Shown: positions 1-9,364, counted from the stretch's first letter. The stretch: DNA of 64,000 bases from Thermodesulfobacteriaceae bacterium UBA6232 (GCA_002441555.1 DJWK01000026.1:75474-139473), one strand, 5' to 3'. Numbers and translations are program-made. The notes: generated from the letters alone by a model not told the origin.

Positions 1-378
1 GATGTAAGTCTAAAACATGCTAAAAGAAGAATTCAATTTGGGCAACCTGTTTATAATTTCCAGGCTGTAAACCATACCTTTGCAGAAATGGCTATGCGCC
101 TTGAGGCGGCAAGGGCCCTTGTTTATCAGGTGGCTAAATTTATTGATTCCTCTCTAAAGGAATTTTCAGGGGCTTCAGCTATGGCCAAATGTTTTGCAAC
201 AGATCAGGCCATGTGGATCTGTGAAAGGGCTATTCAAATGATGGGCGGATATGGATATATGAGGGATTATCCTGTGCAAAAATTTTTCAGGGATGTTAAA
301 TGTTTACAAATTTACGAAGGAACCAATGAAATTCAAAAAAATGTTATAGCTCGCGAACTTTCAAAGCTTTATAAATAG
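1..378 (+). CDS. Acyl-CoA dehydrogenase, C-terminal part (5' end outside window)
   Basis: The frame is open from base 1 to the TAG at 376-378, so only the last 125 residues are visible. The piece is the C-terminal helical domain of a flavin acyl-CoA dehydrogenase: a KRRIQFGQP segment, an EAARALVYQ helix, QMMGGYGYMRDYP, and near the end IYEGTNEIQ, whose Glu is the usual catalytic base of the family. These enzymes oxidise acyl-CoA to enoyl-CoA and pass electrons to ETF. The etfB start codon lies 10 bases downstream, which supports a functional pairing. The exact substrate cannot be told from this fragment. Confidence 0.93.
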   Translation, partial: DVSLKHAKRRIQFGQPVYNFQAVNHTFAEMAMRLEAARALVYQVAKFIDSSLKEFSGASAMAKCFATDQAMWICERAIQMMGGYGYMRDYPVQKFFRDVKCLQIYEGTNEIQKNVIARELSKLYK

Positions 379-387
379 GAGGAAAGA

Positions 388-1176
388 GTGAGAATAATCC
401 TTTGTATAAAAGGAGTTCCCAAACCTGAAACTGTAAAGGTTGATCCAGAAACTCATACCTTAAAAAGGGAATCAGCAGAACTTATTCTTAATCCCTTTGA
501 TAGAAGCGCCATTGAGATGGCAGCTCGTCTTAAAGAACGCTATGGAGCAGAGGTAATTGTTATTAGTATGGGGCCACCCAATGTGGTTCCCCTTTTGAAA
601 GAGGCCTACGGAGTATGTGCAGATCGAATGATTCTCCTTTCAGACAGAGTCTTTGCTGGATCAGATACCCTTGCAACAAGTAGAGTTCTTGCCAAGGCTA
701 TAAAAAAACTTTCTCCTTTTGAACTTATTCTTATGGGGCTTAAATCAGCTGATGGCGAAACTGCCCAGGTTCCTCCAGAAACCGCAGCTCTCCTTGGCAT
801 CCCTTCTCTTATTAATGTAAAGGATATTTTTTTTGAAAAGGGAAAAATTGTAGCTGTAAGGGAAACAGAATATACTCTTGAAGAAATTGAGGTCTCCCCA
901 CCTTTAATTGCAAGTATTTATCCAAAACTGGATTATCTAAGACCCCCTTCATTTAAGCGATTACTTGAAGTAAGAAATAAAGAGCCAGAAATTTTAACCT
1001 CAAAAGATTTAGGTCTCAAAGAGGAAGAACTTGGTCTTTCAGGATCACCAACAAGGGTTTCAGGGGTTTTTGAGAAAAAGTTTGTAGAAAGGGGTGAAAT
1101 CTGGGAGGGGGATCCAGAAGAATTGGCTAAAAGATTGATAATTTTGCTCAAAGAGAAGGGATTTCTTAAAGCCTAA
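388..1176 (+). CDS. etfB: Electron transfer flavoprotein, beta subunit
   Basis: This 262-residue protein has the ETF beta signature from its first residues (MRIILCIKGVPKPE) through NPFDRSAIEMA, a Rossmann-like core and the SADGETAQVPPETAALLG recognition loop. It pairs with EtfA to carry electrons from acyl-CoA dehydrogenase to membrane or soluble acceptors in the cytoplasm. The start is GTG, chosen because an AGGAGG Shine-Dalgarno overlaps the stop of the dehydrogenase gene and ends six bases before it. It sits 16 bases ahead of etfA in one operon. No sequence feature was checked that would prove a bifurcating type. Confidence 0.95.
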   Translation: MRIILCIKGVPKPETVKVDPETHTLKRESAELILNPFDRSAIEMAARLKERYGAEVIVISMGPPNVVPLLKEAYGVCADRMILLSDRVFAGSDTLATSRVLAKAIKKLSPFELILMGLKSADGETAQVPPETAALLGIPSLINVKDIFFEKGKIVAVRETEYTLEEIEVSPPLIASIYPKLDYLRPPSFKRLLEVRNKEPEILTSKDLGLKEEELGLSGSPTRVSGVFEKKFVERGEIWEGDPEELAKRLIILLKEKGFLKA

Positions 1177-1192
1177 GGAGGAGAAAAAAGCA

Positions 1193-2179
1193 ATGGGGAA
1201 TTTTATACTTGCTTACGGAGAATATCATAACGGAAAACTTCATCCAGCAAGTCTTGAAATTCTTACCCCTTTAAGGGAGATTGCAGATAAATTGAAGAAA
1301 AAACTTGTTCTTTTTTTGCTTATTGAGGATGCTGAAAGGCTTAAAGAGGTAAAAGCGCTTGAAAGGACTCTTTGTGACGAGATATGGTATTTGGAAAGTC
1401 AAGAATTTAAAGATTTTAAAGATGACCTTTTTGGTAAGGTAATAGCCGAGCTTGTTAAAGAAACCAATCCTTATGGAGTTTTTTTTCCGGCCACCCCTCA
1501 GGGAATGGCTCTTGCTCCGAGAGTTGCAGGGGAGCTTGGGGTTGGTCTTTGTGCTCATGTGAATGCCTTTGAAGTGGAAGGAGAAACTCTCTATATGTTA
1601 AGACCTTCCTATGGTGAAAATATTATTGCAAAATTATATTCCACCACTTTACCGGTTATGGCAACAGTTTCTCTGCATGCCTTTCCTATAAGGGAAGGCA
1701 ATAAAAGACCCGAAATTAAAGAGATAACATTGAAGGAATCCGTTAAATTTGAGAGTAAGCTTAAAATAAGAAAAGTTAAACCTATAAAAAGGGAGCCCAG
1801 TAGGTTAACAGTAGCCAAAGTGGTTCTTGCTGGAGGGCTTGGGTTAAAAAGAAGGGAAAATTTTGAAAAACTTAAGATTCTTGCAGAAATTCTTGAGGCA
1901 GAAGTAGGAGTAACAAGGCCTCTATATTATGCTGGCTGGGCTGAAGAAGACCGCATGATTGGGGTAAGTGGGGTTACAGTAAGACCAAAACTATATATAG
2001 GATTCGGGATTTCTGGAGCTATTCAGCATACGATAGGCATGGAAAATTCTGAATTTATAATTGCGATAAATACCGATAAGGAAGCGCCCCTTGTTAAAAT
2101 GGCTCATCTTTCTTTGATTGTAGATGCAGAGAAGTTTCTTGATGCCCTTTTAAGACAACTAAAGGAGGGGGGTAATTAG
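1193..2179 (+). CDS. etfA: Electron transfer flavoprotein, alpha subunit
   Basis: A 328-residue EtfA. The N-terminal half is the ETF alpha/beta fold. The C-terminal half is the FAD domain, with PLYYAGWAEEDRMIGVSG, VRPKLYIGFGISGAIQHTIGM and INTDKEAPL, all classic FAD-binding segments of EtfA. It follows etfB after a GGAGG site and completes the acyl-CoA dehydrogenase/ETF module. No extra N-terminal ferredoxin domain is present, so it is the short form. Its last 21 bases overlap the convergent Mut7-C gene, so the two 3' ends lie on opposite strands of the same DNA. Confidence 0.95.
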   Translation: MGNFILAYGEYHNGKLHPASLEILTPLREIADKLKKKLVLFLLIEDAERLKEVKALERTLCDEIWYLESQEFKDFKDDLFGKVIAELVKETNPYGVFFPATPQGMALAPRVAGELGVGLCAHVNAFEVEGETLYMLRPSYGENIIAKLYSTTLPVMATVSLHAFPIREGNKRPEIKEITLKESVKFESKLKIRKVKPIKREPSRLTVAKVVLAGGLGLKRRENFEKLKILAEILEAEVGVTRPLYYAGWAEEDRMIGVSGVTVRPKLYIGFGISGAIQHTIGMENSEFIIAINTDKEAPLVKMAHLSLIVDAEKFLDALLRQLKEGGN

Positions 2180-2620
2180 TTCTTTAAAGCGTCTTTTTAA
2201 TCTTTTTATGTGATCACCTTCCCAATAAAGTTTGTCACATTTGGGACAATAATTGAATTCAGAGTATCTTTCCCAGACTTTGGGAGGAATCCTATCCTTG
2301 AAATCTTCTTTTTTAACAGGAATTAGCTTTGATCCGCAAAGTGTGCAGATATCAAGGGTAAGCCTGGGTTTAAGATTTAATTTGGTAATAAGAGTTAAAA
2401 GTTGTGCTTTTAAGGAATTTCTCGGAAGAAGTAGATAATCCACTTGCAATTTTTCTAACATTTCTGCAGTCTCAATACTGGTTATGAGAAAAAATTTATT
2501 CCTATTTTTAAGAATTTCTTCTTTGGTCAATCTGCCAGAGACCATTTCTACTTTATATCCTAAAAATCTAAGCCATTTGCCAAGGCCTGATAAAGAGGCT
2601 TCAAGGTAAAAGGTTTTCAT
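2159..2620 (-). CDS. Mut7-C (DUF82) RNase-domain protein with zinc ribbon
   Basis: A 153-residue protein with the Mut7-C architecture: an N-terminal PIN-like part (LSGLGKWLRFLGYKV, then ITSIETAEML and LPRNS) followed by a CTLCG...CPKCDKLYWEGDH zinc ribbon and a basic KRLKRRF tail. The family is predicted to act on RNA, but no substrate is established. It is transcribed against etfA and overlaps that gene's end by 21 bases. No obvious partner lies next to it; upstream is the dsr promoter region on the other strand. Confidence 0.8.
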   Translation of the reverse strand: MKTFYLEASLSGLGKWLRFLGYKVEMVSGRLTKEEILKNRNKFFLITSIETAEMLEKLQVDYLLLPRNSLKAQLLTLITKLNLKPRLTLDICTLCGSKLIPVKKEDFKDRIPPKVWERYSEFNYCPKCDKLYWEGDHIKRLKRRFKELITPLL

Positions 2621-2765
2621 AAATAAAATTTTAAGGTTTTTCTTTTACAATTTCCAGGAAGAAAATTGAATTTAAATCTGGCCTTTTTGATGAAAAAAAT
2701 TAAAAATTTTTAAGGAAAAAACTCAAAATTATGAGTAATTAATAATTATTTTTGAAAAATAAACC

Positions 2766-2793
2766 TTGACAACTGGTAATAATTTATTAGAAT
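2766..2793 (+). promoter_or_regulatory. Sigma-70-type promoter for the dsr operon
   Basis: TTGACA at 2766-2771 and TAGAAT at 2788-2793, with a 16-base spacer, lie 35 bases before the dsrA ATG. A GGGAGG ribosome site follows just before dsrA. The upstream stretch (about 2621-2765) is very AT-rich, as expected for a strong promoter. This is a pattern match only. Confidence 0.6.
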
Positions 2794-2827
2794 AATTGAA
2801 ACCACAAAAAACTGTAGGGAGGTTATT

Positions 2828-4126
2828 ATGGGAGAGGTAAAAAAACATGACACACCGATGATGGACGAGTTGAAGTCTGGTCCCTGGCCCAGTTTTGTAG
2901 ATGATATTTACAATTATGCTGAAAAACACAAAAAACAAGCCTGTTTTGACATTCTGGGTCAGATGGAGCTTTCTTACAAAAACAAGGAAACTCACTGGAA
3001 ACATGGAGGAATCGTTGGAGTTTTCGGTTATGGTGGTGGAGTCATTGGAAGATATTCTGACCAACAGGATAAGTTTCCTGCTATCTGGGCTTTTCATACC
3101 GTTCGTGTTAATCAGCCAGCAGCCAAGTGGTATCATAGTTCAGCTTTAAGAAAGCTTTGTGATCTCTGGGATCATCGTGGTTCAGGAATTATGAACCTTC
3201 ATGGTTCAACAGGAGATATTATTCTTCTTGGAACAGTCACAGAACAACTTGAATACATTTTTTATGATTTAACCCATCAGCTTAAGATGGATCTTGGTGG
3301 TTCGGGATCCAATTTGAGAACTCCTGAGTGCTGTATGGGTATGTCAAGATGTGAATGGTCTTGCATTGATACTCAGGATATTACCTATGAACTTACCATG
3401 CATTTTCAGGATGAACTTCACCGTCCAGCCTTTCCCTATAAATTTAAGATTAAAGTTTCCGGATGCCCCAATGACTGTGTGGCAGCTATTGCCCGTGCTG
3501 ATTTTTCAATAATTGGAACCTGGAGAGATGACATTAAAATTGATCAGGAAGCAGTTAGGGCTTATGTGGCTGGAGAATTAAAGCCCAACGCAGGAGCACA
3601 TTCTGATAGAGATTGGGGTCCCTTTGATATTAAGAAAGAGGTAATTGATCTTTGTCCGACCAAATGCATGTTCTGGGACGAAGGTCAGAAAAAACTTTAC
3701 ATTAATAATAAAGAATGCAATAGATGTATGCACTGTATCAATGTTATGCCTGAGGCCTTAAGACCAGGTGATGACAGAGGAGCTGTCATACTTATGGGAG
3801 CTAAGGCTCCGATTCTTGAGGGTGCTCAGCTTTCAACAGTAATAGTTCCCTTTATGAGGCTTGAGCCACCTTATGATAATCTGAAAAACCTTCTCTACAA
3901 AGTCTGGGATTACTGGATGGAAAACGGAAAGAACCGTGAAAGACTTGGTGAAACCATTCAGAGAGTTGGTCTTAACAGGTTTATTGTGGATGTTCTTGGT
4001 CTTAAACCTTTACCACAGCATGTTAAAGAGCCCCGTTCTAATCCTTATATCTTCTGGAAAGAGGAAGAGGTTGAAGGTGGTTGGACAAGAGATGTGGCTG
4101 AATTTAGAAAACGCCACCCCGCTTAA
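2828..4126 (+). CDS. dsrA: Dissimilatory (bi)sulfite reductase, alpha subunit
   Basis: A 432-residue DsrA. Siroheme/[4Fe-4S] cysteines are clustered near residues 168-179 (CCMGMSRCEWSC) and 213-217 (SGCPNDC). An inserted ferredoxin domain carries CPTKC and CNRCMHC motifs. The enzyme reduces sulfite on a coupled siroheme-iron-sulfur centre with DsrB and DsrC in the cytoplasm. The length matches known DsrA. It is the first gene of dsrA-dsrB-dsrD with its own promoter; dsrB follows after 41 bases with a strong ribosome site. Every cysteine expected for the coupled centre is present, so it should be functional. Confidence 0.98.
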   Translation: MGEVKKHDTPMMDELKSGPWPSFVDDIYNYAEKHKKQACFDILGQMELSYKNKETHWKHGGIVGVFGYGGGVIGRYSDQQDKFPAIWAFHTVRVNQPAAKWYHSSALRKLCDLWDHRGSGIMNLHGSTGDIILLGTVTEQLEYIFYDLTHQLKMDLGGSGSNLRTPECCMGMSRCEWSCIDTQDITYELTMHFQDELHRPAFPYKFKIKVSGCPNDCVAAIARADFSIIGTWRDDIKIDQEAVRAYVAGELKPNAGAHSDRDWGPFDIKKEVIDLCPTKCMFWDEGQKKLYINNKECNRCMHCINVMPEALRPGDDRGAVILMGAKAPILEGAQLSTVIVPFMRLEPPYDNLKNLLYKVWDYWMENGKNRERLGETIQRVGLNRFIVDVLGLKPLPQHVKEPRSNPYIFWKEEEVEGGWTRDVAEFRKRHPA

Positions 4127-4167
4127 TTAATAGAAACTATATAAATTTAAAATAAAAGGAGGGAAAC

Positions 4168-5397
4168 ATGAGCGAAAAACCAGAAAGACCTGATCCAGTT
4201 TATAGCCAACCTTATGATCCAACCTTAGCAGAGAAACTTTATAATCCTCAGAAACCTATGGAAAACAGAATTACTGATATTGGGCCTCCTCATTATTGGC
4301 AGTTTTTACCACCTGTGATTCAGAGAAACTACGGAAAGTGGAAATCTCACGAAATTATTCAGCCTGGTGTAATAAAATACACCGCTGAATCTGGAGAAGT
4401 GGTTTATGTTGTTCGTTGCGGAACTCCAAGGCTTGAAACCACCGATTATGTGAGGGAGATCTGTGAAATTGCTGATAAGTATTGTGACGGATATGTCCGT
4501 TTTACAACCCGTAATAATGTGGAATTTCATGTAACCGATGAAGAAAAGTTAAGGGCTCTTATTGAGGATTTAAAGTCCAGAAAAATGCCGGGTGGATCAT
4601 ACAAATTCCCCATTGGTGGAACAGGTGCTTCTGTAACCAATATTGTTCACACTCAGGGGTGGATTCACTGTCATACCCCTGCAACTGATGCTTCTGGTGT
4701 TGTAAAAGCCATAATGGATGAACTTTTTGAGTATTTTGGTTCTCACAAGCTTCCTGCTCAAGTTAGGATTGCCCTTGCTTGCTGTTTAAATATGTGTGGT
4801 GCCGTTCACTGCTCTGATATTGCGGTGGTTGGTATTCATAGAAAACCACCACTTGTTGAAGATGAAAGACTTGAAAAGGTTTGCGAAATTCCTCTTGTTA
4901 TTGCTTCTTGTCCTCTTGGAGCTATTAAACCTGCAACTGTTGAAATTGGTGGTGAAAAAAGAAAGACCGTTAGAGTGAATGTAGATAGATGTATGTTCTG
5001 TGGTAACTGCTATACTATGTGCCCAGCTATGCCCATTGCTGACGGACAGGGAGACGGTTTAGCTCTTGTGGTTGGCGGTAAGGTTTCTAACAGAATTACT
5101 CCGCCCAAATTTTCAAAGGTTGTCATTCCTTACATTCCCAATGAACCACCTCGCTGGCCAACCACTGTTAAATGGATTAAAAAGATCCTTGAAACTTATT
5201 CCCAGCATGCTAATAAATACGAAAGAGTGGGAGATTGGATTGAAAGGATTGGCTGGGAAAGATTCTTTGAATTAACAGAAATCCCCTTTACCTGGCATCT
5301 CATTGACGACTACAGACTGGCTTATGATACCTATAGAACCTCTGTGCACTTTAAATTTACAAGCCATGTAGAGGTTATGACAGATTACGAATATTAA
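4168..5397 (+). CDS. dsrB: Dissimilatory (bi)sulfite reductase, beta subunit
   Basis: A 409-residue DsrB, homologous to DsrA. It shows [11 protein letters not shown], the [20 protein letters not shown] segment, the cysteine cluster [12 protein letters not shown], and a ferredoxin domain with CPLGAI and [14 protein letters not shown]. It forms the catalytic alpha2beta2 reductase with DsrA. The ribosome site AGGAGGGAAAC precedes its ATG. A strong hairpin separates it from dsrD. Confidence 0.98.
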   Translation: MSEKPERPDPVYSQPYDPTLAEKLYNPQKPMENRITDIGPPHYWQFLPPVIQRNYGKWKSHEIIQPGVIKYTAESGEVVYVVRCGTPRLETTDYVREICEIADKYCDGYVRFTTRNNVEFHVTDEEKLRALIEDLKSRKMPGGSYKFPIGGTGASVTNIVHTQGWIHCHTPATDASGVVKAIMDELFEYFGSHKLPAQVRIALACCLNMCGAVHCSDIAVVGIHRKPPLVEDERLEKVCEIPLVIASCPLGAIKPATVEIGGEKRKTVRVNVDRCMFCGNCYTMCPAMPIADGQGDGLALVVGGKVSNRITPPKFSKVVIPYIPNEPPRWPTTVKWIKKILETYSQHANKYERVGDWIERIGWERFFELTEIPFTWHLIDDYRLAYDTYRTSVHFKFTSHVEVMTDYEY

Positions 5398-5407
5398 TTT
5401 GAGTAAG

Positions 5408-5430
5408 CCCCCTCTCTATTTGAGAGGGGG
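5408..5430 (+). other. Intercistronic hairpin between dsrB and dsrD
   Basis: A perfect 9-bp stem (CCCCCTCTC / GAGAGGGGG) with a 5-base loop starts ten bases after the dsrB stop. It is followed by A-rich sequence and no run of T, so it is not a standard intrinsic terminator. A role as an RNA-stabilising or processing hairpin protecting the dsrAB message is inference. Confidence 0.6.
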
Positions 5431-5461
5431 ACAATAAAAAAATTTATGAGGGGTGATAAGG

Positions 5462-5722
5462 ATGGATAAAGAAACTTTAAAACAGAAAATACTCGAGGTT
5501 ATGCAGAAGAAAGCTGGAAGTGGAGGAAAAAGTAAAATCTATCTCAAAGACTTACAGAGAGAAATACCTGAGGCTAATCCCAGAGATATCAAAAATGCTG
5601 CTAATGAGTTGGTAAGAGAAGGAAAGCTTGAATACTTTTCAACAGGAAGTACTGTTATGTATGGTCTTCCAGGTGTGGGGATGGGCTTAGAAGCAGGCGT
5701 GGAAAAGCCTAAGGAAGAATAA
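5462..5722 (+). CDS. dsrD: DsrD, dissimilatory sulfite reductase partner protein
   Basis: An 86-residue winged-helix protein typical of DsrD, with SKIYLKDLQREIP, PRDIKNAANELVREGKLEYFSTGS and a MYGLPG turn. DsrD binds DsrAB and raises its activity; it marks the reductive (sulfate-reducing) form of the pathway. I chose the ATG at 5462 rather than the in-frame GTG at 5453, because GAGGGG lies at the right distance from the ATG and overlaps the GTG. It ends 18 bases before a strong terminator that closes the dsr operon. The C-terminus is a short acidic tail. Confidence 0.93.
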   Translation: MDKETLKQKILEVMQKKAGSGGKSKIYLKDLQREIPEANPRDIKNAANELVREGKLEYFSTGSTVMYGLPGVGMGLEAGVEKPKEE

Positions 5723-5739
5723 AAAATATTAGTTATGAA

Positions 5740-5767
5740 GGGGGCTTTTGCCCCCTAATTTTTTTAA
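5740..5767 (+). terminator. Intrinsic terminator of dsrABD
   Basis: GGGGGC, a TTTT loop, GCCCCC, then TAATTTTTTT. A 6-bp GC stem followed by a T run, placed directly after dsrD. Confidence 0.85.
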
Positions 5768-5882
5768 TCAAGTTTTTTTATTATCACTAATCAATTATTC
5801 AAAGTTTCTAACAAAAAATCAAAATATCTATTTATAAAGCGTTATGAGTTATTGGTCCAGAGCGATGATTTATGCTTTTTAA

Positions 5883-6113
5883 TTAACTTGTTTTTGTGGT
5901 TTGGGTACCTGTAGTATGAGTTTCAGTTTTTGGCTCTTCTTTTTCAAGTTTTTTAACATCTTCGGATACATCTGCTTCTTTTAAAGATTCTTTGAAGGAG
6001 CGAATTCCTTTACCAAGGCCAGCACCAACTTCTGGTAATCTTTTAGCGCCAAAAATGAGCAATGCAAGAAAAAGAATTATAAATAATTCCTGACCTCCTA
6101 GACCTAAAGGCAT
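5883..6113 (-). CDS. tatA: Sec-independent protein translocase TatA/E
   Basis: A 76-residue TatA-family protein. A short N-terminal membrane helix (about residues 8-21) with a polar Glu at 9 is followed by the conserved F21-G22, a KRLPEVGAGLGKGIRSFKES amphipathic helix and a charged, Thr-rich tail. TatA oligomers form the pore for folded, twin-arginine proteins in the inner membrane. It lies five bases after tatC, so the pair is probably co-transcribed. No separate TatB is visible, so this may be a minimal TatAC system. Confidence 0.93.
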   Translation of the reverse strand: MPLGLGGQELFIILFLALLIFGAKRLPEVGAGLGKGIRSFKESLKEADVSEDVKKLEKEEPKTETHTTGTQTTKTS

Positions 6114-6118
6114 AAAAT

Positions 6119-6856
6119 TTACCTCCTCAGGGTTGTTAATTTAATTAAAATTATACCTATTTCATAAAGAACTGTCAAGGGTAAGGCTAATAGAATTTGA
6201 TAAAGAGGGTCAACCCCTGTGGTTATGATGCTTGCAAAGACAAAAGAAAGAATGATGGCATAGGGTCTAAATTTTTTCAATTGTTCAAGATTTACAATTT
6301 CTAATTTATTTAAAAGGAAAATCACTGAAGGGACTTGGAAAAAAATTCCAAAAATTAGAAATATTTTCAGCAAAAAATTTATATATTCTTTTAAGTAAGG
6401 TTTAAAAATCAAAAATTGCTCACCAAAGGAATAAAAAAACTTAAGAATAAAAGGAAGAAATAGATAATAAGCTACAAGGTCTCCTATTAAAAAGGAGAAG
6501 GAACTAAAAACAACTGTTATTTTTATCCATTTTTTTTCGTGGGGATATAGACCCGGAGCTACAAAACTCCAAAGTTGATAAAAAATAAAAGGGCTTCCTA
6601 TGACAAATCCTAAAATGGCTGAAATTTTAATTTCGTTGGAAAAAACCTCAGGTAAAGTTTTAAAGTAAACCTTTTGTGAAGAAGGTAAATAGGGTCTTAA
6701 GGGATTTATAAGAAATTCAAGAATGTTATCAGAATAAAGATAAACAAGAATTGATGCGATAATCCAACCAAGAAAAGCTTTAATTAAACAGCTTCTGAGT
6801 TCAATTAAATGTTCAATAAAGGGTTGCTTTTTTTCTTCCAGTGAAAATTCAGCCAT
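6119..6856 (-). CDS. tatC: Twin-arginine translocase subunit TatC
   Basis: A 245-residue multi-spanning membrane protein with the TatC N-terminal motif FIEHLIELR (about residues 13-21), a PGLYPHEKKW loop after the second helix, and six hydrophobic segments. TatC recognises the twin-arginine signal. Its ATG overlaps the end of the transketolase gene by 8 bases, implying translational coupling, and tatA follows directly. Transketolase is an unexpected neighbour; the link is probably only transcriptional. Confidence 0.93.
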   Translation of the reverse strand: MAEFSLEEKKQPFIEHLIELRSCLIKAFLGWIIASILVYLYSDNILEFLINPLRPYLPSSQKVYFKTLPEVFSNEIKISAILGFVIGSPFIFYQLWSFVAPGLYPHEKKWIKITVVFSSFSFLIGDLVAYYLFLPFILKFFYSFGEQFLIFKPYLKEYINFLLKIFLIFGIFFQVPSVIFLLNKLEIVNLEQLKKFRPYAIILSFVFASIITTGVDPLYQILLALPLTVLYEIGIILIKLTTLRR

Positions 6857-8795
6857 TTATAAGTTTTTCAAAAGAGGCGGCAATAGATTCTGGATCAAGG
6901 CCAGCTATTTTGAAAAGATCCGCCGGTTTCCCTGAACTTGATGGCTCTTTATGTCCAAGAAGTTTTAATTTTACTTTTATACCTTTTAAACCATAAAAAG
7001 CTGCAATTTTCATTCCGAGCCCTGTATAAACATAGTGGTCTTCAACAACGAGGATATTTTCCAATTCCGAGGCCTTAAGAATATCCTCTTCAGGGAAGGG
7101 TCTAATGGAGGCCACATTTAAAAGAGAAACAGTATATCCTTTTTCTTTTAAAATATTAAAAGCTGAAATGGCATAGGGAACCATATTTCCGTAGGTAATA
7201 ATTACTCCATCTGAGCCCTTTCTAATCCAATCTGCCTTACCTGGTTCAAATTTATAATTTTCATCAAAAAAGGGAGAGCCATCTTCCTTGGTCACAATAG
7301 GTAATTTGGATCTTCCCATGCCAACAAAGATATTTCCAGGTCTTTGGGCTATGGTTCTAATAATATGGTCCGTTTGATTGGGATCAGCAGGCATATAGAT
7401 TTCAAAATCTGGTATATTGGAAATAACACCGAGATAGTCAAGACATTGGTGAGTGGGGCCATCTTCTCCGACATCAGCACCAAGGTGGGTGCAAACCACT
7501 TTCAGAGCCGTTTTGTTAAGACTATTAATTCTCAGCTGGTTATAAACCTCGTCAATCCCAAAAACCCCGAAGGTTGAAAAGAATACCAGAAAGCCCTCTT
7601 TTGAAAGAGCCCCGGCCACAGAGGCTGTGTGATGTTCCTGTATACCCGATTCAAAAAAGGCCTGAGGTGAATGCTTTTTAAAATCGGTCATTTTTACAGA
7701 GCCCTCAAGATCACAGGTAAGCCCAAGTATTTTTGGCGGTTTTCCAGGCAAATTATTTTTTAAAGCAAGATTTAATAGAGCCTTACCATAGGCAGATCGA
7801 CAATCGGTTTTTTTCTCAGGTGGATAAATATTTGGGTCTGCAGGCTCAATCTCAACTGGCAAGGGATCATGAGGCTGGTGAGGAAAGGAAATAGGATAGC
7901 TTTTGCGTTTTTCCTTAAGATAATCAAGTTCTTGTGGATCAAAACCAAGTTCCTCAAGGGCCTTTTTGGCAAGCTCATCAGGAAGGGCTGCTCCATGCCA
8001 TTTGGGATCATTCTCCATAAAGGAAATCCCTTTTCCCATAATAGTGTGAGCAAGTATGGCAGTTGGTTTATCAGGATGGGGTACTTCTTTTCTTAGTGCC
8101 TTTCTTAAAGCTTGATAAATTTCCTGAAAATTATGGCCATCAATTTCAATAATATTCCAGGAGGTAGCAAGGATTTCTTCCTTTATGTTTTGGGGCATAA
8201 CCTCCCTTATATTTCCTCCAATCTGAAGCTTGTTGTAATCAATAAGGGTTATTAAATTGTCAAGGCCAAATTTTACCGCCCAGCGCCTTGCCTCAATAAC
8301 CTGGCCTTTTTGTTGCTCGCCATCACCCATGAGGCAAAAAACCCAGTTTGGAAATCCTTTAAGCTTTAAGGCCTTTGCCATACCGCAAGCTGCCGATAAA
8401 CCCTGGCCGAGATTTCCGGTATTCCACTCGACCCCGGGAACAGATTGTTCCACATGCCCGCCAAAGGCAGAGCCAGCTCTTCTAAATTCCATAAGAAAGG
8501 GCTCTTCCGGGAAAAAACCATACTCGCATAATACGCTATAAACTCCTGGGCTAATGTGCCCGTGACTTATAACCACACGGTCTCTGGGTTCCTTTCTTGG
8601 GTTTTTGGGATCAATCTCTGCAATGGCATAAACCATTAAAAGAAGAGATAAAGAGGAAAGGGATCCACCTGGATGACCGCAACCCGCAAGGGTTGTTGCC
8701 AAAACGATTCTTCTTGCACACTTCCTAAAGGCTTCTTCAAAAAAAGAAATTTCCTCCTCTGAAAGAAAATCCTTTTCCAGATTTATTTTGAGCAT
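6849..8795 (-). CDS. tkt: Transketolase
   Basis: A full-length 648-residue transketolase containing both the N-terminal thiamine-diphosphate half and the C-terminal pyrimidine-binding half. GCGHPGGSLS is near residue 40, HGHISPG near 80, and the ThDP motif GDGEQQKG...IDYNK spans about residues 157-190. A QEHHTASVAGAL segment carries the catalytic Glu in the second half. It transfers two-carbon units in the pentose phosphate pathway. AGGAGA precedes the ATG. It is the first gene of a tkt-tatC-tatA unit and lies 58 bases after ilvH. Confidence 0.92.
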   Translation of the reverse strand: MLKINLEKDFLSEEEISFFEEAFRKCARRIVLATTLAGCGHPGGSLSSLSLLLMVYAIAEIDPKNPRKEPRDRVVISHGHISPGVYSVLCEYGFFPEEPFLMEFRRAGSAFGGHVEQSVPGVEWNTGNLGQGLSAACGMAKALKLKGFPNWVFCLMGDGEQQKGQVIEARRWAVKFGLDNLITLIDYNKLQIGGNIREVMPQNIKEEILATSWNIIEIDGHNFQEIYQALRKALRKEVPHPDKPTAILAHTIMGKGISFMENDPKWHGAALPDELAKKALEELGFDPQELDYLKEKRKSYPISFPHQPHDPLPVEIEPADPNIYPPEKKTDCRSAYGKALLNLALKNNLPGKPPKILGLTCDLEGSVKMTDFKKHSPQAFFESGIQEHHTASVAGALSKEGFLVFFSTFGVFGIDEVYNQLRINSLNKTALKVVCTHLGADVGEDGPTHQCLDYLGVISNIPDFEIYMPADPNQTDHIIRTIAQRPGNIFVGMGRSKLPIVTKEDGSPFFDENYKFEPGKADWIRKGSDGVIITYGNMVPYAISAFNILKEKGYTVSLLNVASIRPFPEEDILKASELENILVVEDHYVYTGLGMKIAAFYGLKGIKVKLKLLGHKEPSSSGKPADLFKIAGLDPESIAASFEKLING

Positions 8796-8853
8796 GACCT
8801 GTCTCCTAAGAAAAAAATTTTGAGGGGTTATTTTAATAGGAGAAAAAAGAAAA

Positions 8854-9351
8854 TCAAGGATTCTTTTTTTCTCTCTTCATAGCAATAAGACCGGTTCTGA
8901 CAATCTCTTTAATTCCCATGGGACGCAGGAGTTCTATGACAGCGTCAAGTTTGTCTTTATCTCCAGTTACTTCAATAATATATGTTCTTGGGCTAACATC
9001 CACAATTTTTAATCTGAAGATTTCGCATATGCGATAGATTTCCTCTCTGTTTTCCTTTTCTGCTCTGACTTTAATAAGTGCCATTTCCCTTTCAACAAAA
9101 TCTCCTTCTTCGGTTACATCAACCACTTTATAGACATCAATTAATCTTCTAAGTTGTTTTATAATTTGTTCAATGATTTGTTCATCGCCGCGGGTAACCA
9201 GGGTTAAATGTGAAAGAGTGGGGTCAAGGGTTTCAGCAACACAGAGACTGTCAATGTTAAATCCTCTTCCGCTGAAAAGACCAGCTATTCTTGCTAAGGC
9301 ACCAGGGGTATTTTCAACAAGCACTGAAAGAGTGCATTTCCTTTCAGCCAT
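8854..9351 (-). CDS. ilvH: Acetolactate synthase, small (regulatory) subunit
   Basis: A 165-residue protein with an N-terminal ACT domain (TLSVLVENTPGALARIAGLFSGRGFNIDSL, split here as TLSVLVENTPG and ALARIAGLFSGRG) and the ILV small-subunit C-terminal domain. It activates the large subunit and gives valine feedback inhibition. I chose the ATG at 9351, since AAGGAGG lies nine bases before it, over an upstream TTG that overlaps ilvB. The gap to the ilvB stop is only 13 bases, so the two subunits are made from one message. Confidence 0.95.
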   Translation of the reverse strand: MAERKCTLSVLVENTPGALARIAGLFSGRGFNIDSLCVAETLDPTLSHLTLVTRGDEQIIEQIIKQLRRLIDVYKVVDVTEEGDFVEREMALIKVRAEKENREEIYRICEIFRLKIVDVSPRTYIIEVTGDKDKLDAVIELLRPMGIKEIVRTGLIAMKREKKNP

Positions 9352-9364
9352 CTTTCTTTCCTCC

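Noticed and set aside
2828..5722. Oxidative (reverse) Dsr of sulfur oxidisers
   Set aside because: dsrD and the gene order fit the reductive pathway; no dsrEFH is present in the window.
6119..6856. TatC and TatD as one functional unit
   Set aside because: TatD (54348-55121) is far away and is a nuclease not needed for Tat export.
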